64,000 bases of DNA from Filobasidium wieringae (taxonomy: Eukaryota > Basidiomycota > Tremellomycetes > Filobasidiales > Filobasidiaceae), in assembly GCA_001600055.1 (NCBI GenBank), contig BCIV01000004.1, forward strand, positions 1 to 64,000, in the 5' to 3' direction. How positions within the stretch are numbered: the first letter of the stretch is position 1; the number at the start of each line of letters is the position of its first letter. Below the pieces are notes generated by a model that worked only from the letters and a program-made list of their open reading frames with translations, was not told where the DNA came from and did no database searches. A program made the position numbers and the translations under genes. Of the stretch, positions 37,849-48,478 are shown in pieces.

Positions 37849-39627
37849 TTGTGATGTTTCTTTTTTACGAGATTTGAAATGTTTTTGTTACCGTTGTACC
37901 CTTTATGTGGAAGAGATTCGGCTTGTGAATCAGCAGTTTTATGCGATTTTGTCCGTATGTTCCTTTTGGTACGCATGCCGTGAAACGAGATTCTGGCATT
38001 GAAGAGATCCGAGTCAAGATTGGAGAGATGGTCGTGTTCCTGGTGGAGATCATTGTGCCAATCACTGATTCAATCACAGCATCTAGCAGCGTTCTCAGCT
38101 ATGATCTTCTCTTGGCTTAGAAAGAGACCCGCCAGGTGAGACATTAGACATTCTGAAGCCTCCGGTTTCACTTCCATCTTCTTGACAAGGTTCTTGACAA
38201 TCGGTCTTGTCCTCTTGTAGAAACGAGCGAGATTTCAATGGAAGATTACAATCCTTTGTCTGATTCCTGTGTGTCAGCAAGATTGATGGTCGTGTCTCGA
38301 TTTGGTCAGTTGCGGCAATGCCGACGTCAACAAGCCGGGGTTATGCTGATGTTTCCAATCACATGACCAGGCTGCCCACAAGGCCCCTTTCGTTCCACTA
38401 GTACTACCACGCTCACACTCATCTTTGACCGCAGATAGAAGAATAGAAAGTTCACCATGATTCAGATTGAGTGCGACCTTGTTACAAAGCACCTCAGTCT
38501 TAGCAATACAGGCCCACACGATCTCGCTTGGCAAACGAAACAGAATAGCAAGCGGGATAGAGGTTGATTTCGAATGGGTCATTCGGTGAAAGCGCAAACT
38601 CATCTTACTATGCTTTCACCGCAAATAATCCGATCTTACGATCAGCATGGTTTCTGGCTCAAGGCACAGGAAAAGGGGCGAGCGGGAACGGGTGTCCAGC
38701 GAGAACGAAACGGCGACAGCTTATATTGATTTGTGCAGGTGGCACGGGTGCGTCTTGAAGGACATTTCTTATACCTCCAATACATTTGTATTTCTCTACC
38801 AAGATAATGGCGTCTTGTCTTGGATATCTCCTATTGTAGAGAAAGAAAACCTGCGCGGCGACGAATGGAGCGAATGGAAGTGGCGCGCCTGCTATACTAG
38901 TTCTGACATTCCAGCCCGCCGCTATGTAGCCAGCTACCAAACCCTTTCAATACACTCATAACCTTTTCGTTAGTGTCTGTCCATTCAACAGATCAGACAT
39001 GTCTCGGTCTTGGTATCCCGTATGAGGATATGAGTCATGTCTTTCGAGCCAGCTTACTTCTCTTTGGGGTGACAGCATTACCAGTCAAACGTACGTGTAT
39101 TAGCTCCCACCTGAATCGCGTATAAACTCGTGTGTCTTATAGGTCCCTCGTGTTTGGCAGTATCCACTCCCATGTCAATCAATTGTCTCACTCGTGTGCC
39201 CATTGATCAAGCAAAAACTTGTCCCTGTCATGAAACCCATCTCCATCGACTGAACTTGATAGCCCTGTAACACCCGTCCTTGTTGAAATCTTCACACATT
39301 CCCCTGGGAGCATTACGAAATCGATGCATGGGACTGAATGCATCCACCCTTGTTGCAGGATCCGATGAACTGTTGTATTCTGCTAGAAGGCGAGGTGTCG
39401 ATGAATGTCAAACACTCCCTGATGCGTGATCCATTAACGGCATCGCGAGTTGGTGATGATCAACAACAAGATTTATTTCATACATTCCGGTATACAATTC
39501 CTACCGAACGTGTTCGAATGGGGAAGAAGGGGGTGTCCTTTATTTCTATTCAATACAATCTATAATCCGTCCCCGTCCTCCGCTCAGTCTCTCCTCATCT
39601 CCCATGACCATCGATCGATTCCCCCTC
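37849..39627. other. Intergenic, no supported gene
   Basis: About 1.8 kb between two converging genes. Several open frames of 60-110 codons occur (for example around 38274-38603 minus and 38647-38961 plus) but none has a motif, a splice continuation or a codon pattern like its neighbours. Confidence 0.45.
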
Positions 39628-40474
39628 TCAATGCTCCAAATCCTCCCAAGCCCTGCCCACCGTCAAGTGCAAGTCCTCCACCCGGACCTGTTTCCCTTCG
39701 GAAAAGTACCCGGCGGCGATCTTGGCGTCGATCTCTACTTGGGAATCGGGAGGTAAGAGTTCGGCTGGGAGTTCGTAGCGTCTTTGAATGGGGATTCCAG
39801 AGTTTACAATGGCGTCGTATTTCATATCCGACTGCACGGTCGAGCAAGATCAGTCATCCACACTCGGACGCAAGATCATCCCGAACGTGAACGTGGCTCA
39901 CCATGGAGATCATATTATCAATCTTCTTGACTCCCAACCAATGCAATACGTCGGGCATGAGAGCTTGGAACCTCATATCCTTGACTCCTGCGATATTCTC
40001 CGTCGCTGCGAAATACTTGTCGGCCGTGTCCCCCGCTCTCTTACGGGAATTATAAACCAGGTCTAGGAGCGTGCGTTCCAAGATCAGCTCGTCATTCGAA
40101 ACCCAGGGGGGACAACGCTCGACGTACATTTCAAAGTCTCCCCCAACGCCCTCCCCTCTTTTCTCATATAAACGACCAACCCCACCCCGCCCCGTTGAGC
40201 GCACTTGATGGCCTCCTCGATCCCGTAGATCAAGTAAGGTCGGCAAGTACAGATATCCGATCCAAAGACGTCCGACCCGTTACACTCGTCGTGAACCCGG
40301 ACGGTGAGTTCCTTGGTGGGGTCGGAGAGGTAGGAGGGTGGGCCGAAGATCATGATGGAGGTGCTCCCGATGGGAGGAAGGAATGCTTTTAGGTCCGGTC
40401 GGGTCAAGAGGTCCGGGTACATCCCTCCTGTCTCTAGCGGAACGGAAACGGGATCGAGTTGGGGTCAATTCCTG

Positions 40475-40514
<40 letters not shown>

Positions 40515-41394
40515 CAGAGGGGGACGGAGCGGCGGAACTCACCCTCGAATAGACACCTCCTCAACAATTCCTCCTTGATCCCGAACCTCTCTGCCATCCC
40601 GGGTAAGAACCAGACCGGTTCCACAGCGACTTTACTGACGTTGACTTCCACTCCGGCCTTTTCGTCCGGGAAAGAAGCACGCGGGGCGCTCTTCTGTACC
40701 ACTCGACCGTCCGCGTGGAGCGTACCGAGATGGTGGGAGGAGTCTAGTTCGGCCATCTTGATGTGGGCTCGGGTTAGTGCGATGGTGGGTCGGATTTCTT
40801 GACCGAGGTTCAGTTCCTAGAGGTAGAGATTTGAGATTAGAGATCGGGGGAATGAAAGGAAGGAACCGTGTGTTTGCGCGCTCACATTCTTGAACTCGGT
40901 CTGTACCAAATGACCCATCGGATCCAACGTACATATCCTCCCATCAAACCAAGCCTCGTTCGGTTTGACGACGAAGCTAGGTTCAGTGTTGGTGTAATCG
41001 GGCTTGTGATCCTTATCCAACGTGTTCAGTGCCATAGCGAGAGCGCGGTAGATGGAATAAGACCCGCTATGGGCCCCGATGGCGTTCCTCTGTCCTAGCT
41101 GGGAGGGACGGTGGGAACATACGATCGGGCCTCGGAGTTGGGGCGTACGGGCGTTCCAGTTCAGGGGGATCGGGTTGGTCGATAGGTCTTTCGGGTAGGC
41201 TGAGGCGAGATGAATGAGTTGTTATGAGCTACGTGCAGTGCTTGGTACATAGGCGTGGACTCACTGAGGAGGACAGGATCGGATGGGTAGATATCCTTTA
41301 CTTCATGAGCTTTCGCAGTGAGATCGAGTACTTTGATGGGGGCGGTGGCGGGGGGGATGATTTGAGTTGTTGATACGAGCGATCGGTATGACAT
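39628..41394 (-). CDS. URC1: Uracil catabolism protein Urc1, GTP cyclohydrolase II-like
   Basis: ATG at 41394 (MSYRSLVSTTQIIPPATAPI), stop at 39628. Spliced segments run RGPIVCSHRPSQLGQRNAIG, AHSGSYSIYRALAMALNTLD, PNEAWFDGRICTLDPMGHLV, ALTRAHIKMAELDSSHHLGT. The GTP cyclohydrolase II-like core follows: VRVHDECNGSDVFGSDICTC, in which C-x10-C-x-C fits the zinc ligands, then VVYMRKEGRALGE. After removing an intron, LKYLVYNSRKRAGDTADKYF, NIAGVKDMRFQALMPDVLHW and MKYDAIVNSGI complete the family pattern. In yeasts Urc1 is required for use of uracil as nitrogen source by the URC pathway. The divergent neighbour is URC4, which strongly supports this over a riboflavin RibA enzyme. Confidence 0.88.
40479..40510. 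repeat. (CT)n dinucleotide repeat in a URC1 intron
   Basis: About 16 uninterrupted CT units on the plus strand, inside the intron between the exons ending RRCLFEG and starting ETGGMYPDLL. On the coding (minus) strand this is a GA run. A simple repeat, likely length-variable. Confidence 0.8.
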
Positions 41395-41906
41395 TGTTGT
41401 GAACGTTGTTGTTATGCGTGAGTGGCGCGAGGTGGAGTATGGGTTAGGTATGGAGGATAGGGAACGATGGATACCTGGTGATGTCTACCCCCAGCGTGTG
41501 TGTGTGTATGTATATATATATGTTACCTGCCTGTGCGTGTGCGCTGCTCTGCCCTTTCACGACGCTGCGACGTTCTGAACGAGGAAGAGCGAGCGATCAC
41601 GTCTGAACGCAGAATCACCTGATTCTCGGGCCGATAACGTCGCCCACAACTCGGCCGGGCTGCTCACGTAAGCGCCCGAACGGGGACGTGATAAGCGGCT
41701 GAGTCGGAGCGGCATACACGTGCGTACACGTCATTCGCTTATCACGCGGGGATGACCGAGCGGGTTGTTTACTTTGTGAGGATCGTCGGGTGAGTCACGA
41801 GTTGGGACTGGGCCGAGGGTCGAGTGAGCGTTTGTTATATCCTCGACCACTCGTTCTCATGTTCACTCTCACTGCCCAGCAGGAACAACACCATCACTCA
41901 CCAGCC
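41395..41906. promoter_or_regulatory. Divergent URC1/URC4 promoter with GATA sites
   Basis: The shared upstream region of two uracil-catabolism genes. GATAA at 41633-41637, GATAAG at 41690-41695 and its complement at 41738-41743. The last two are part of a perfect 11-base inverted repeat (41687-41697 and 41736-41746). A TG/TA repeat lies at 41495-41523. GATA factors are the known regulators of nitrogen-source genes in fungi, so nitrogen control is likely but inferred. Confidence 0.55.
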
Positions 41907-43927
41907 ATGTCGACCACCACCACCACCACTCCCGCACTCACACCAGACTACCTCCTCTCCCTCCCCTCCATCCGTGCCCGTTCCGCGAAAGTCTACGACC
42001 TAGCCAAACAAGGCCAACTAGACTGCTTCGACCTGCACCAAGAGAAACTGGAAGACGTCGTGGATTATTGCATAAACGTCATTCACGTCAGTCCCTCCCG
42101 CTCTCCCGTTCTCGTCCCGATCTTCCGCTCGAGCTGAACACGTTGCCTCGTTTCCACTGCAGAGAGACTACGGGACCGCCTACACTTCCATCCCACCTCA
42201 TTCACGCTGGCGACACTTCTCCACCCCCTCCACGCCCGATCTCTTGCAGCCGCTGATAGACCGGTGGAAGAAGGAGGACGTGGGCGAGGAAGAGATGACC
42301 AAGAGGTTGTTGGATTTGTTCGTCGTTAGTGTGCTTTTGGATGGTGAGTGGGAGGCTCGGGTTCGCGTTCGAGTTTGGGTGCGGGTTCACGTTCGTTCGA
42401 GGTTTGCGTTCGAGATTCGCGTTCGAGGTTCTTCGGTGAGAACGCGGAAAGGGAAGGTGACGATGACGAGAATGAGAAAGGAGAAAGGAGATCCGACCCA
42501 AGAACCCCTCTCACCCTCCCCTCTTCCTCTTCCTCCCTCTCCCCCTGCCCTCATCCCCCACATTCCCGTCCCCGCCTACGAGTAGAACCAACTCACTAAC
42601 CCCCCTTACCCCCTCTTCTCATTTCCCCACCCCTTAACAGCCGGAGCAGGCCCAACCTGGACCTACACCTCTGAATCAGGGGAGAAAGTCTCCCGGTCCG
42701 AGGGACTCGCCGTGGCTAGTCTTGAGATGTTTCAACGGGGGTTCTTCGGGTCCGGCGAGGATGGGGCGGGGATCGTCACTTGTACGTATCGTCTTTCCAT
42801 TACATCTAGCTTCTTCACCGGTTCCTTGGCGTGCTAACTTCCTTTCACCCCCACTCGATAGCTAAAGGATTACGTTCCCTAACACCCCAATCGATCGGTC
42901 AGGCGTTACAAGTGACGAAGACGAACCCGATGACGGGGCTCGAAGGTCGTTCTTCCCTCCTCCTCAACCTCGGGGAAGTATTGGAATCTTCCCCCTTCTT
43001 CGCCCCCGCAGCGTCGTCCTCGTCCTCGTCCTCGTCGCCAGCTCAAGAAAAGGGCGTACAACAAACGCTCCATCGACCCGGTAACTTGATCCATCATCTC
43101 CACCCAACGACCCGCGGGTCATACAGGGTCGCAGACCTATGGCGAGTCATCATCATCGGGATGAAAGATGTTTGGCCGAGTAGGGGGTTGGAGATGGACG
43201 GACACGGGTTGGGGGACGCTTGGGTCTGTGAGAGTTTGAGGAGGGTGGAGAGTGGGGAGGGGACGGGGATGTGAGTGGGTGTGATTGGGTTTGGGATGAG
43301 GATATTGATTCTCAAACACTCGCACTCGACCTCGCACTCGACCTGGACCTGGACCTCGACGCACATAGAGTGACCTTCCATAAACTCTCACAGTGGTTGA
43401 CTTATAGTCTTCTGGAACCGCTCCAGAAGATCATGGGCTGGGAATTCGAAGGGGTCGAGGAATTGACCGGTACGTCGTCGATCGTTTTCGTCGAGTCGAG
43501 TTGGGACGAATGTACTGATTCGGATTCGAGTGAAACAGGTTTACCGGAGTATAGGAACGGTCAGTCTTCATCCCTCTCTAACCCTAGCGAAACACTCGCT
43601 CTCATACTGATACAAACATGCACCGCAGGCGGTCTCCTGCTGGACCTAGGCATGTTGACTCTCAAACCGTCATTCACTAACGCGGACCAGGGCCCCCCCT
43701 CCTTCCCCCCCTCATCCCAAGTGATCATAGAATGGCGAGCGCTGACCGTCATCGCCCTGGACCTAGTGGCCGATCGGATCAAACGGAAATTAGGCCCAGA
43801 GGCGGGGGAGATGACGACCGCTCAGGTTTTGGAGAGCGCGACTTGGAAGGCGGGGAGGGAGGTCGCCAGGGAGAAGAGAGGAGGGGGGCCTCCGATTGAG
43901 ATCGTCAGTGATGGTACGGTGTTCTAA
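41907..43927 (+). CDS. URC4: Uracil catabolism protein Urc4, DUF1688 family
   Basis: ATG at 41907. Exon 1 gives DYLLSLPSIRARSAKVYDLA and LEDVVDYCINVIH; introns at about 42087-42162, 42343-42641, 42783-42861, 43271-43350 and two more around 43470-43628. Joined segments: RDYGTAYTSIPPHSRWRHFS, LLDLFVVSVLLDAGAGPTWT, SRSEGLAVASLEMFQRGFFG, FHKLSQWLTYSLLEPLQKIM, and GLPEYRNGGLLLDLGMLTL, the last crossing a 21-base exon. This is the DUF1688 (PF07958) pattern. Urc4 is needed for the URC uracil-degradation route in yeasts; its biochemical step is not settled. The C-terminus reads VIEWRALTVIALDLVADRIK and ends at 43927. Complete by length (about 430 residues). Confidence 0.88.
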
Positions 43928-44424
43928 GGGTCGAACGTGGTGTACAAATGTACGCGAGGTCGTCAGCGTATATAGTAATCGAATACGGTTTTCTAAGTGC
44001 TGGGGGATCGGATGTGGTGTACAAGCGTAGGGGCTCGTCAGCGTTTATAGCTATTGAATGCATGGTAGAGGTTATACGGTGGGATGGTCGTCTTTGACGT
44101 TGACGATATTGAACCTCGCAAATGGGTTTCGTCCGCGAGATTCATCTGATTCCACCGTAGCGAACTGTACTGTTGCCCGTAAGCAGGGCTAGGTCGCCGA
44201 ATAACTTGGTGGGGGAACGAATCGACCAACCAGTCGGCTGGGTTGAAGAACGGATCGCGTCAGTTCGCGTCCTTATGGCGCGCCGTTTGCACCAGGAGAA
44301 AAGCATCTCTTCTGCCTTTCTTGAGACGACTGCACTGAGAGCTGTCGGTAGCTGTAGGTGACAGGCAGAAGGAAACGATTGACATGGCGGATCGAGCGGG
44401 AGTAAGGAGGTGTAAAACTCGACG

Positions 44425-44462
44425 CAAAAAGACAATCCCTAGTGCGGCTCGAACGCACGACC
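44425..44462 (-). repeat. Dispersed 3' fragment of tRNA-Arg with terminator
   Basis: These 38 bases are identical to 45576-45613, the 3' end of the tRNA-Arg(ACG) gene: T-arm, 3' acceptor strand and the T5 terminator. The bases beyond it do not provide the matching 5' acceptor strand, so this is a fragment and not a second gene. Confidence 0.75.
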
Positions 44463-44565
44463 GCACCGACCATGCTTCACTTTAGGCCGCATTATCACCT
44501 AAATAAGTCGATTTTTATCACATTTCTGTACGTAACCACGTTTCTTAGCGTTAGAGTTGACAGAA

Positions 44566-45070
44566 GTTCAAAAGTTCAATTGAACTCCTGTTGAACGCGT
44601 TCTAAACCGGTTTTTTTTTTTGTTCAACTTGAACTTGAACTTAAACTCCTTAGGAGTTCAAAAGTTCAAAGTTTAAACTCCTAGGCGTTCAAGCGTTCAT
44701 TAAACTCTTGAACTTCCAAGATATTCAGCCCCGTCAAGGAAGGCCTCCAGCAAAAATACAAATGTTCCCACAGCTTTGTATGGTGTCCATATGAGGTCTA
44801 CTAGGCGTAGCAATACATCATCTACCTTGGTTGGAGACTAAGAAGGGAAACAAGTAGAAGTTTAAGAGTTCAATTGAAGTTCAACCCCTTAAACTCGCTA
44901 AAATGGAGTTCAAGTTTAGTAAAGTTCAATAAAAGATTCTTGAAAGTATTAAACTTGAACTCCAGATTGAACTTCTTGAAATTGAATGCGTTCAAAGTTC
45001 AACTCCGATGGCGTTCAAACGTTCAAAAACAGCTGTTCGTTTGTTCACGTTCAAGCGTTCAAGTTGAACT
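44566..45070. repeat. Two blocks dense in GTTCAA/TTGAAC hexamers
   Basis: I count 11 copies in 44566-44718 and 13 in about 44870-45070, in both orientations and with irregular spacing. Flanking words such as TTAAACTC and GGCGTTCAA also recur. No open frame or tandem period explains them. The two blocks are separated by about 150 bases of ordinary sequence. Confidence 0.75.
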
Positions 45071-45576
45071 TGTGCCAACTCTACTTAGCGTAATAGCAGC
45101 ATGCGGTGTTTCAGTACAGCGCTAAGATATTCAGCTCCTAATACCTGCTTAATTGCATCTGAATTACGTAAACTGCCTTTGAAGTATGTGCACTAGCGAC
45201 TGCCTCATCACGTGACTGCTTGAATTACCTTAAGTACAGCAAATAATAGGGCCAATAGGCTCAGGACTGAACACTCCAAACAGCCTGAAACACGAACTGA
45301 ATTTTCGACTAAATTACGCAATTATGTACGCACGTGACGACTGAAAACTCGACTGGACAACCAAATGCNCCCTTNCCCTCTCTTGCCCTACGCGCGCTGC
45401 GCAAGCCTCTCCCTACATATGACTGAAAGACCCCCCTCTTTGTAGCATCTTCAGTTGACTTGTACATCATCATCTCATCATTGTCTCTGTGTTTAGCCAT
45501 TTCAGGGCTTACAGCGATACACTCGGCCGTATTTTTTGGTAAGCAAAGAGAACTCCTGGCCCAGTCAAAAGAGGCC

Positions 45577-45581
45577 AAAAA
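45577..45581 (-). terminator. RNA polymerase III terminator of tRNA-Arg
   Basis: Five T residues on the minus strand, three bases after the discriminator base of the tRNA. Confidence 0.7.
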
Positions 45582-45584
45582 GAC

Positions 45585-45668
45585 AATCCCTAGTGCGGCT
45601 CGAACGCACGACCCCCTGATGGATCCACTTATTCGTAGTCAGATGCTCTACCGCTGAGCCATAGGGAC
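45585..45668 (-). tRNA. tRNA-Arg(ACG) with a 12-base intron
   Basis: The cloverleaf is complete on the minus strand. The acceptor stem pairs GTCCCTA with TAGGGAT (G1-T72 wobble). The D arm is GCTC/GAGC with loop AGCGGTA. The anticodon stem TCTGA/TCAGG encloses loop C-T-ACG-A-(intron)-A, with a 12-base intron after position 37. The variable region is GGGTC. The T arm GTGCG/CGCAC has the canonical TTCGAGC loop. The anticodon ACG reads CGU/CGC/CGA arginine codons after inosine formation. It sits beside tandem copies of its own 5' half. Confidence 0.9.
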
Positions 45669-46145
45669 TTCAACGTTCTCGACCCGTTCAATTGCCCCAT
45701 CTATCCCCAGATCCCAACACCGAAAATCAAAAGCCGACGNNNNNNNNNNNNNNNNNNNNNNNNNNNNNNNNNNNNNNNNNNNNNNNNNNNNNNNNNNNNN
45801 NNNNNNNNNNNNNNNNNNNNNNNNCAACACCAAAAATCAAAAGCCGACGCCCAAAACCCACACCACACCACACCATTCTCGTAGTCAGATGCTCTACCGC
45901 TGAGCCATAGGGACTTCAATGTTCTCGACCCGTTCGATCGATCCATCGATCCCCACATTCCCAACACCGAAATCAAAAGCCGACGCTCAAAGCCCACACC
46001 CACGCCCAAAACCCACACCACACCACACCACACCATTCCCTCCGTCAGAGCTCTACCGCTGAGCCATAGGGACTTCAATGTTCTCGACCCGTTCGATCGA
46101 TCCATCGATCCCCACATTCCCAACACCGAAATCAAGAGCCGATGC
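45633..46145 (-). repeat. Tandem repeat of tRNA-Arg 5' half plus 5' flank
   Basis: The intact tRNA's 5' half and about 70 bases of its upstream flank recur. Truncated 5' halves lie at 45879-45914 (to the anticodon) and 46043-46073 (shorter, with a small change in the anticodon stem). Each is followed on the plus strand by TTCAAYGTTCTCGACCCGTT and a segment ending AARAGCCGAYGC. The two truncated units are 159 bases apart. ACCACACCACACC runs occur between units. The gap at 45740-45824 hides part of one unit. Confidence 0.85.
45740..45824. other. Assembly gap (85 N)
   Basis: A run of N inside the tRNA-flank tandem repeat; the true repeat number is unknown. Isolated N bases also occur at 33747, 45369 and 45375. 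Confidence 0.95.
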
Positions 46146-46632
46146 TACGCATCGGCCGCCACCTCCGGTGGCGCACTGTCCTTTGTGTTCTCGCAGTCCG
46201 CTCTCGACAGCCGCTAAGACCCTGTTGCTGTATCCGTACTACCAGCCATTGGTCAACTACCCATTCCTCACACAGCGCTTGGACCACCGCTGATTGCTCA
46301 CATAACGCCCCATCCACAAAGCAACATCATGGACGTTCATACCAAGAATGCCAGGCTCGGATTACCCGTCCACGTCGGACTGCGACGGCATCGAAGTGTC
46401 CCCACAGCGCAAGAGGACTCCTTTGTCATCGCAGCCAATTGCACGACCGACCACTGCTCTACCTGGAGACCCCTCAATCGACCGACTTGACACCTGCGGA
46501 CACTACGACAGCCGACCGCCCCGAACCAGCATCTCCCTCGCGACGAGAACGTGGCGCGACCAACGACGCACGCGCGCTAACGACGATTGCGTTTCAGGCT
46601 GCAAGGACACCAACCCTCCTCATGCGCAGGCC

Positions 46633-46640
46633 TATATAAA
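46633..46640 (+). promoter_or_regulatory. TATA box
   Basis: TATATAAA 88 bases before the ATG of the membrane protein gene at 46728, within a stretch lacking other coding signals. Confidence 0.5.
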
Positions 46641-46727
46641 TTCGGCTCACTCGTCCTATACTCTACAGTTCTCGAACAACTCCATCTCATCCTCCACATA
46701 AAAACTCATCGTCTACCACACCTCGAC

Positions 46728-48154
46728 ATGACTCAAATCGGACTTTCCAGCTTTGCCTTCATCCACCCCCTTGAGGGAGAACGGATCCAGCCTGGATCGA
46801 CTTATACCATCACATGGTAAGTACTCGGGGGGCATTATCAGTCTCGTGTCGGCTCTGAACATCCTCCATCTTCTGCAGGGCATCTACACAAGAAATACCC
46901 AACCCATCTTTCCAACTCTGCGAGACCACTACGTTGTGCGGCACCGGCGTAACGCCCGATGTCTGGGCGAACGAGGACGGGACCTGGTCTTCCAGCATGT
47001 GAGTCCGTCGTAGCTGACAAGCAAAATGTCAGAGACTGACCATTGGAGTACCCTTCAGCGGCATCCCTGACCTTCCAGATGGATCGCAATCGTCAGAATT
47101 TTCACTTCGGATCACCGACCCGATGGGCAATCATTATCAGTCGTCACCCGGTTTCTCGATCGGTGCTGTTGAAGAGATCGCCCCCCAGCAACCCTCAAAC
47201 GAGGGATCGGCGCAGAACGAACATTGGGAACTGGCTTCCGAATGGAACACTCCCACATCTCCATGGGAAGAGGTAGCGGCCTCTCCCACCGCAGTCATAC
47301 CTGCACCATCGCCTCCTGTAGCGATTCAAATCGACAGCTCGGTGCAGTTACCATCGCCCACGTCTACCGCCAGCGTGACACCCCTCTTCGTCGAGTCTAC
47401 CATCGCGCCAACACAATCGATGGCCCCAACCACTCTCTCGATCGCCCTGCCCACTCCCGAACTCGCTCCAGCAGCGTTGGTACCTTCAGGTAGAGGCAAC
47501 GCCCATGTCGCGCTACCCGTCACCATCGCGGTCATCGGAATCGTGATGACTCTGGCCACCATCCTCTGCTGCTGGATCGGTCAACGTCGACGACAGAGGT
47601 CCCGTAAACTGTCTTACTTTGATGAACGGCTCTACATTGGTACTCCGATGGAAAAAGAAGTGGAACAAAGTTCCTTTGATCAGGTCTGGAGTGGACGTGC
47701 TGTGGGACATGACGAGAACCTCGCGGGGATTGGTCTTACTTTAAGGAAATCCATCCGGTCGATGAGGCGCGCCCTTCGTCGAGGAGGACGATCCGTGGTC
47801 GACGCTCCAGTCCCTCGAACGCAACCACCACCAACCAAAGATGAAAAACAAGTCACCCCCTTTGACTCGCCGTGCTCCTCGTTCGATTTCCCCTCCCGTA
47901 CCGGCACCCCTTCCTCGATGTGCTCCACCCCGACCTTCCCGATCGAAGCGGTAATCATGACGGCCAAGCGTCAACCGATCCCTCAAATCCCCTCGGACGT
48001 AGGCTCGGTACTGAGTGAACCTTCGTACCTCAGCTCACCTACCTTTTCCCACGATCATGTGATTCAAGACCGACGAGACCTGGGTCGAAGGGGAGTCCAA
48101 TACTTTCACCCCATGCCCGTAGCTCCCTGGCCAGTCTTGTCCGCTCGTTCGTGA
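46728..48154 (+). CDS. Single-pass membrane protein with Kre9/Knh1-like N-terminal domain
   Basis: ATG at 46728. Splicing two introns (about 46817-46877 and 47000-47059) gives FIHPLEGERIQPGSTYTITW, PSFQLCETTTLCGTGVTPDV and SSEFSLRITDPMGNHYQSSP. This resembles the Ser/Thr-rich extracellular Kre9_KNH-type fold seen in fungal wall proteins. A Ser/Thr/Pro-rich ectodomain follows, then one membrane segment (PVTIAVIGIVMTLATILCCW), a basic stop-transfer (IGQRRRQRSRK) and a cytosolic tail of about 180 residues. No signal peptide precedes the domain, which is odd for this topology; an upstream exon may be missing. Possible role: wall sensing or synthesis (inference). Confidence 0.65.
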
Positions 48155-48478
48155 CGATTCAAAACGACTCTGTCTTTCGATTTCGATCCATGTCTTTGTA
48201 TTACAGTCTGTCGCTATACTATACCATTTCGGTTACAAGTGATCTGATTCACGATCCCACCCAGCTAATCTGAGCGAGACCCTATGCTCGTGAGCTACAA
48301 TAAAGTAAGAAGAGAAAAAACCCCATCCACCGCGTTCGATGATGGCGATGATACTGTTGATGTGCGCGTCCGGTGGAATGTTGTTGGCTGTCTGGTTGTT
48401 GGGTATCTACGATTGTCGGTCGGGGGGTATTCAAATGCGAGTCCAGTGTCGAATCGGGCATGGAAGCCACCTTATGCA
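48155..48478. other. Converging 3' region
   Basis: Gap between the stops of two converging genes; no feature seen. Confidence 0.5.

Noticed and set aside
38274..38603. Minus-strand open frame with a weak F-box-like start
   Set aside because: Only a few residues resemble an F-box and no continuation or domain follows.
38647..38961. Plus-strand frame with a lectin-like flavour (LYQDNGVLSW)
   Set aside because: Too short a similarity and no repeats as expected for such lectins.
44431..44520. Possible second tRNA around the 3' fragment
   Set aside because: No 5' acceptor strand pairs with TAGGGAT and the anticodon-arm candidate lacks T33.
46142..46639. Plus-strand open frame of 165 codons upstream of the membrane protein gene
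   Set aside because: Arg/Thr/Ser-rich without motif, begins in the tRNA-flank repeat and overlaps the probable promoter with the TATA box.
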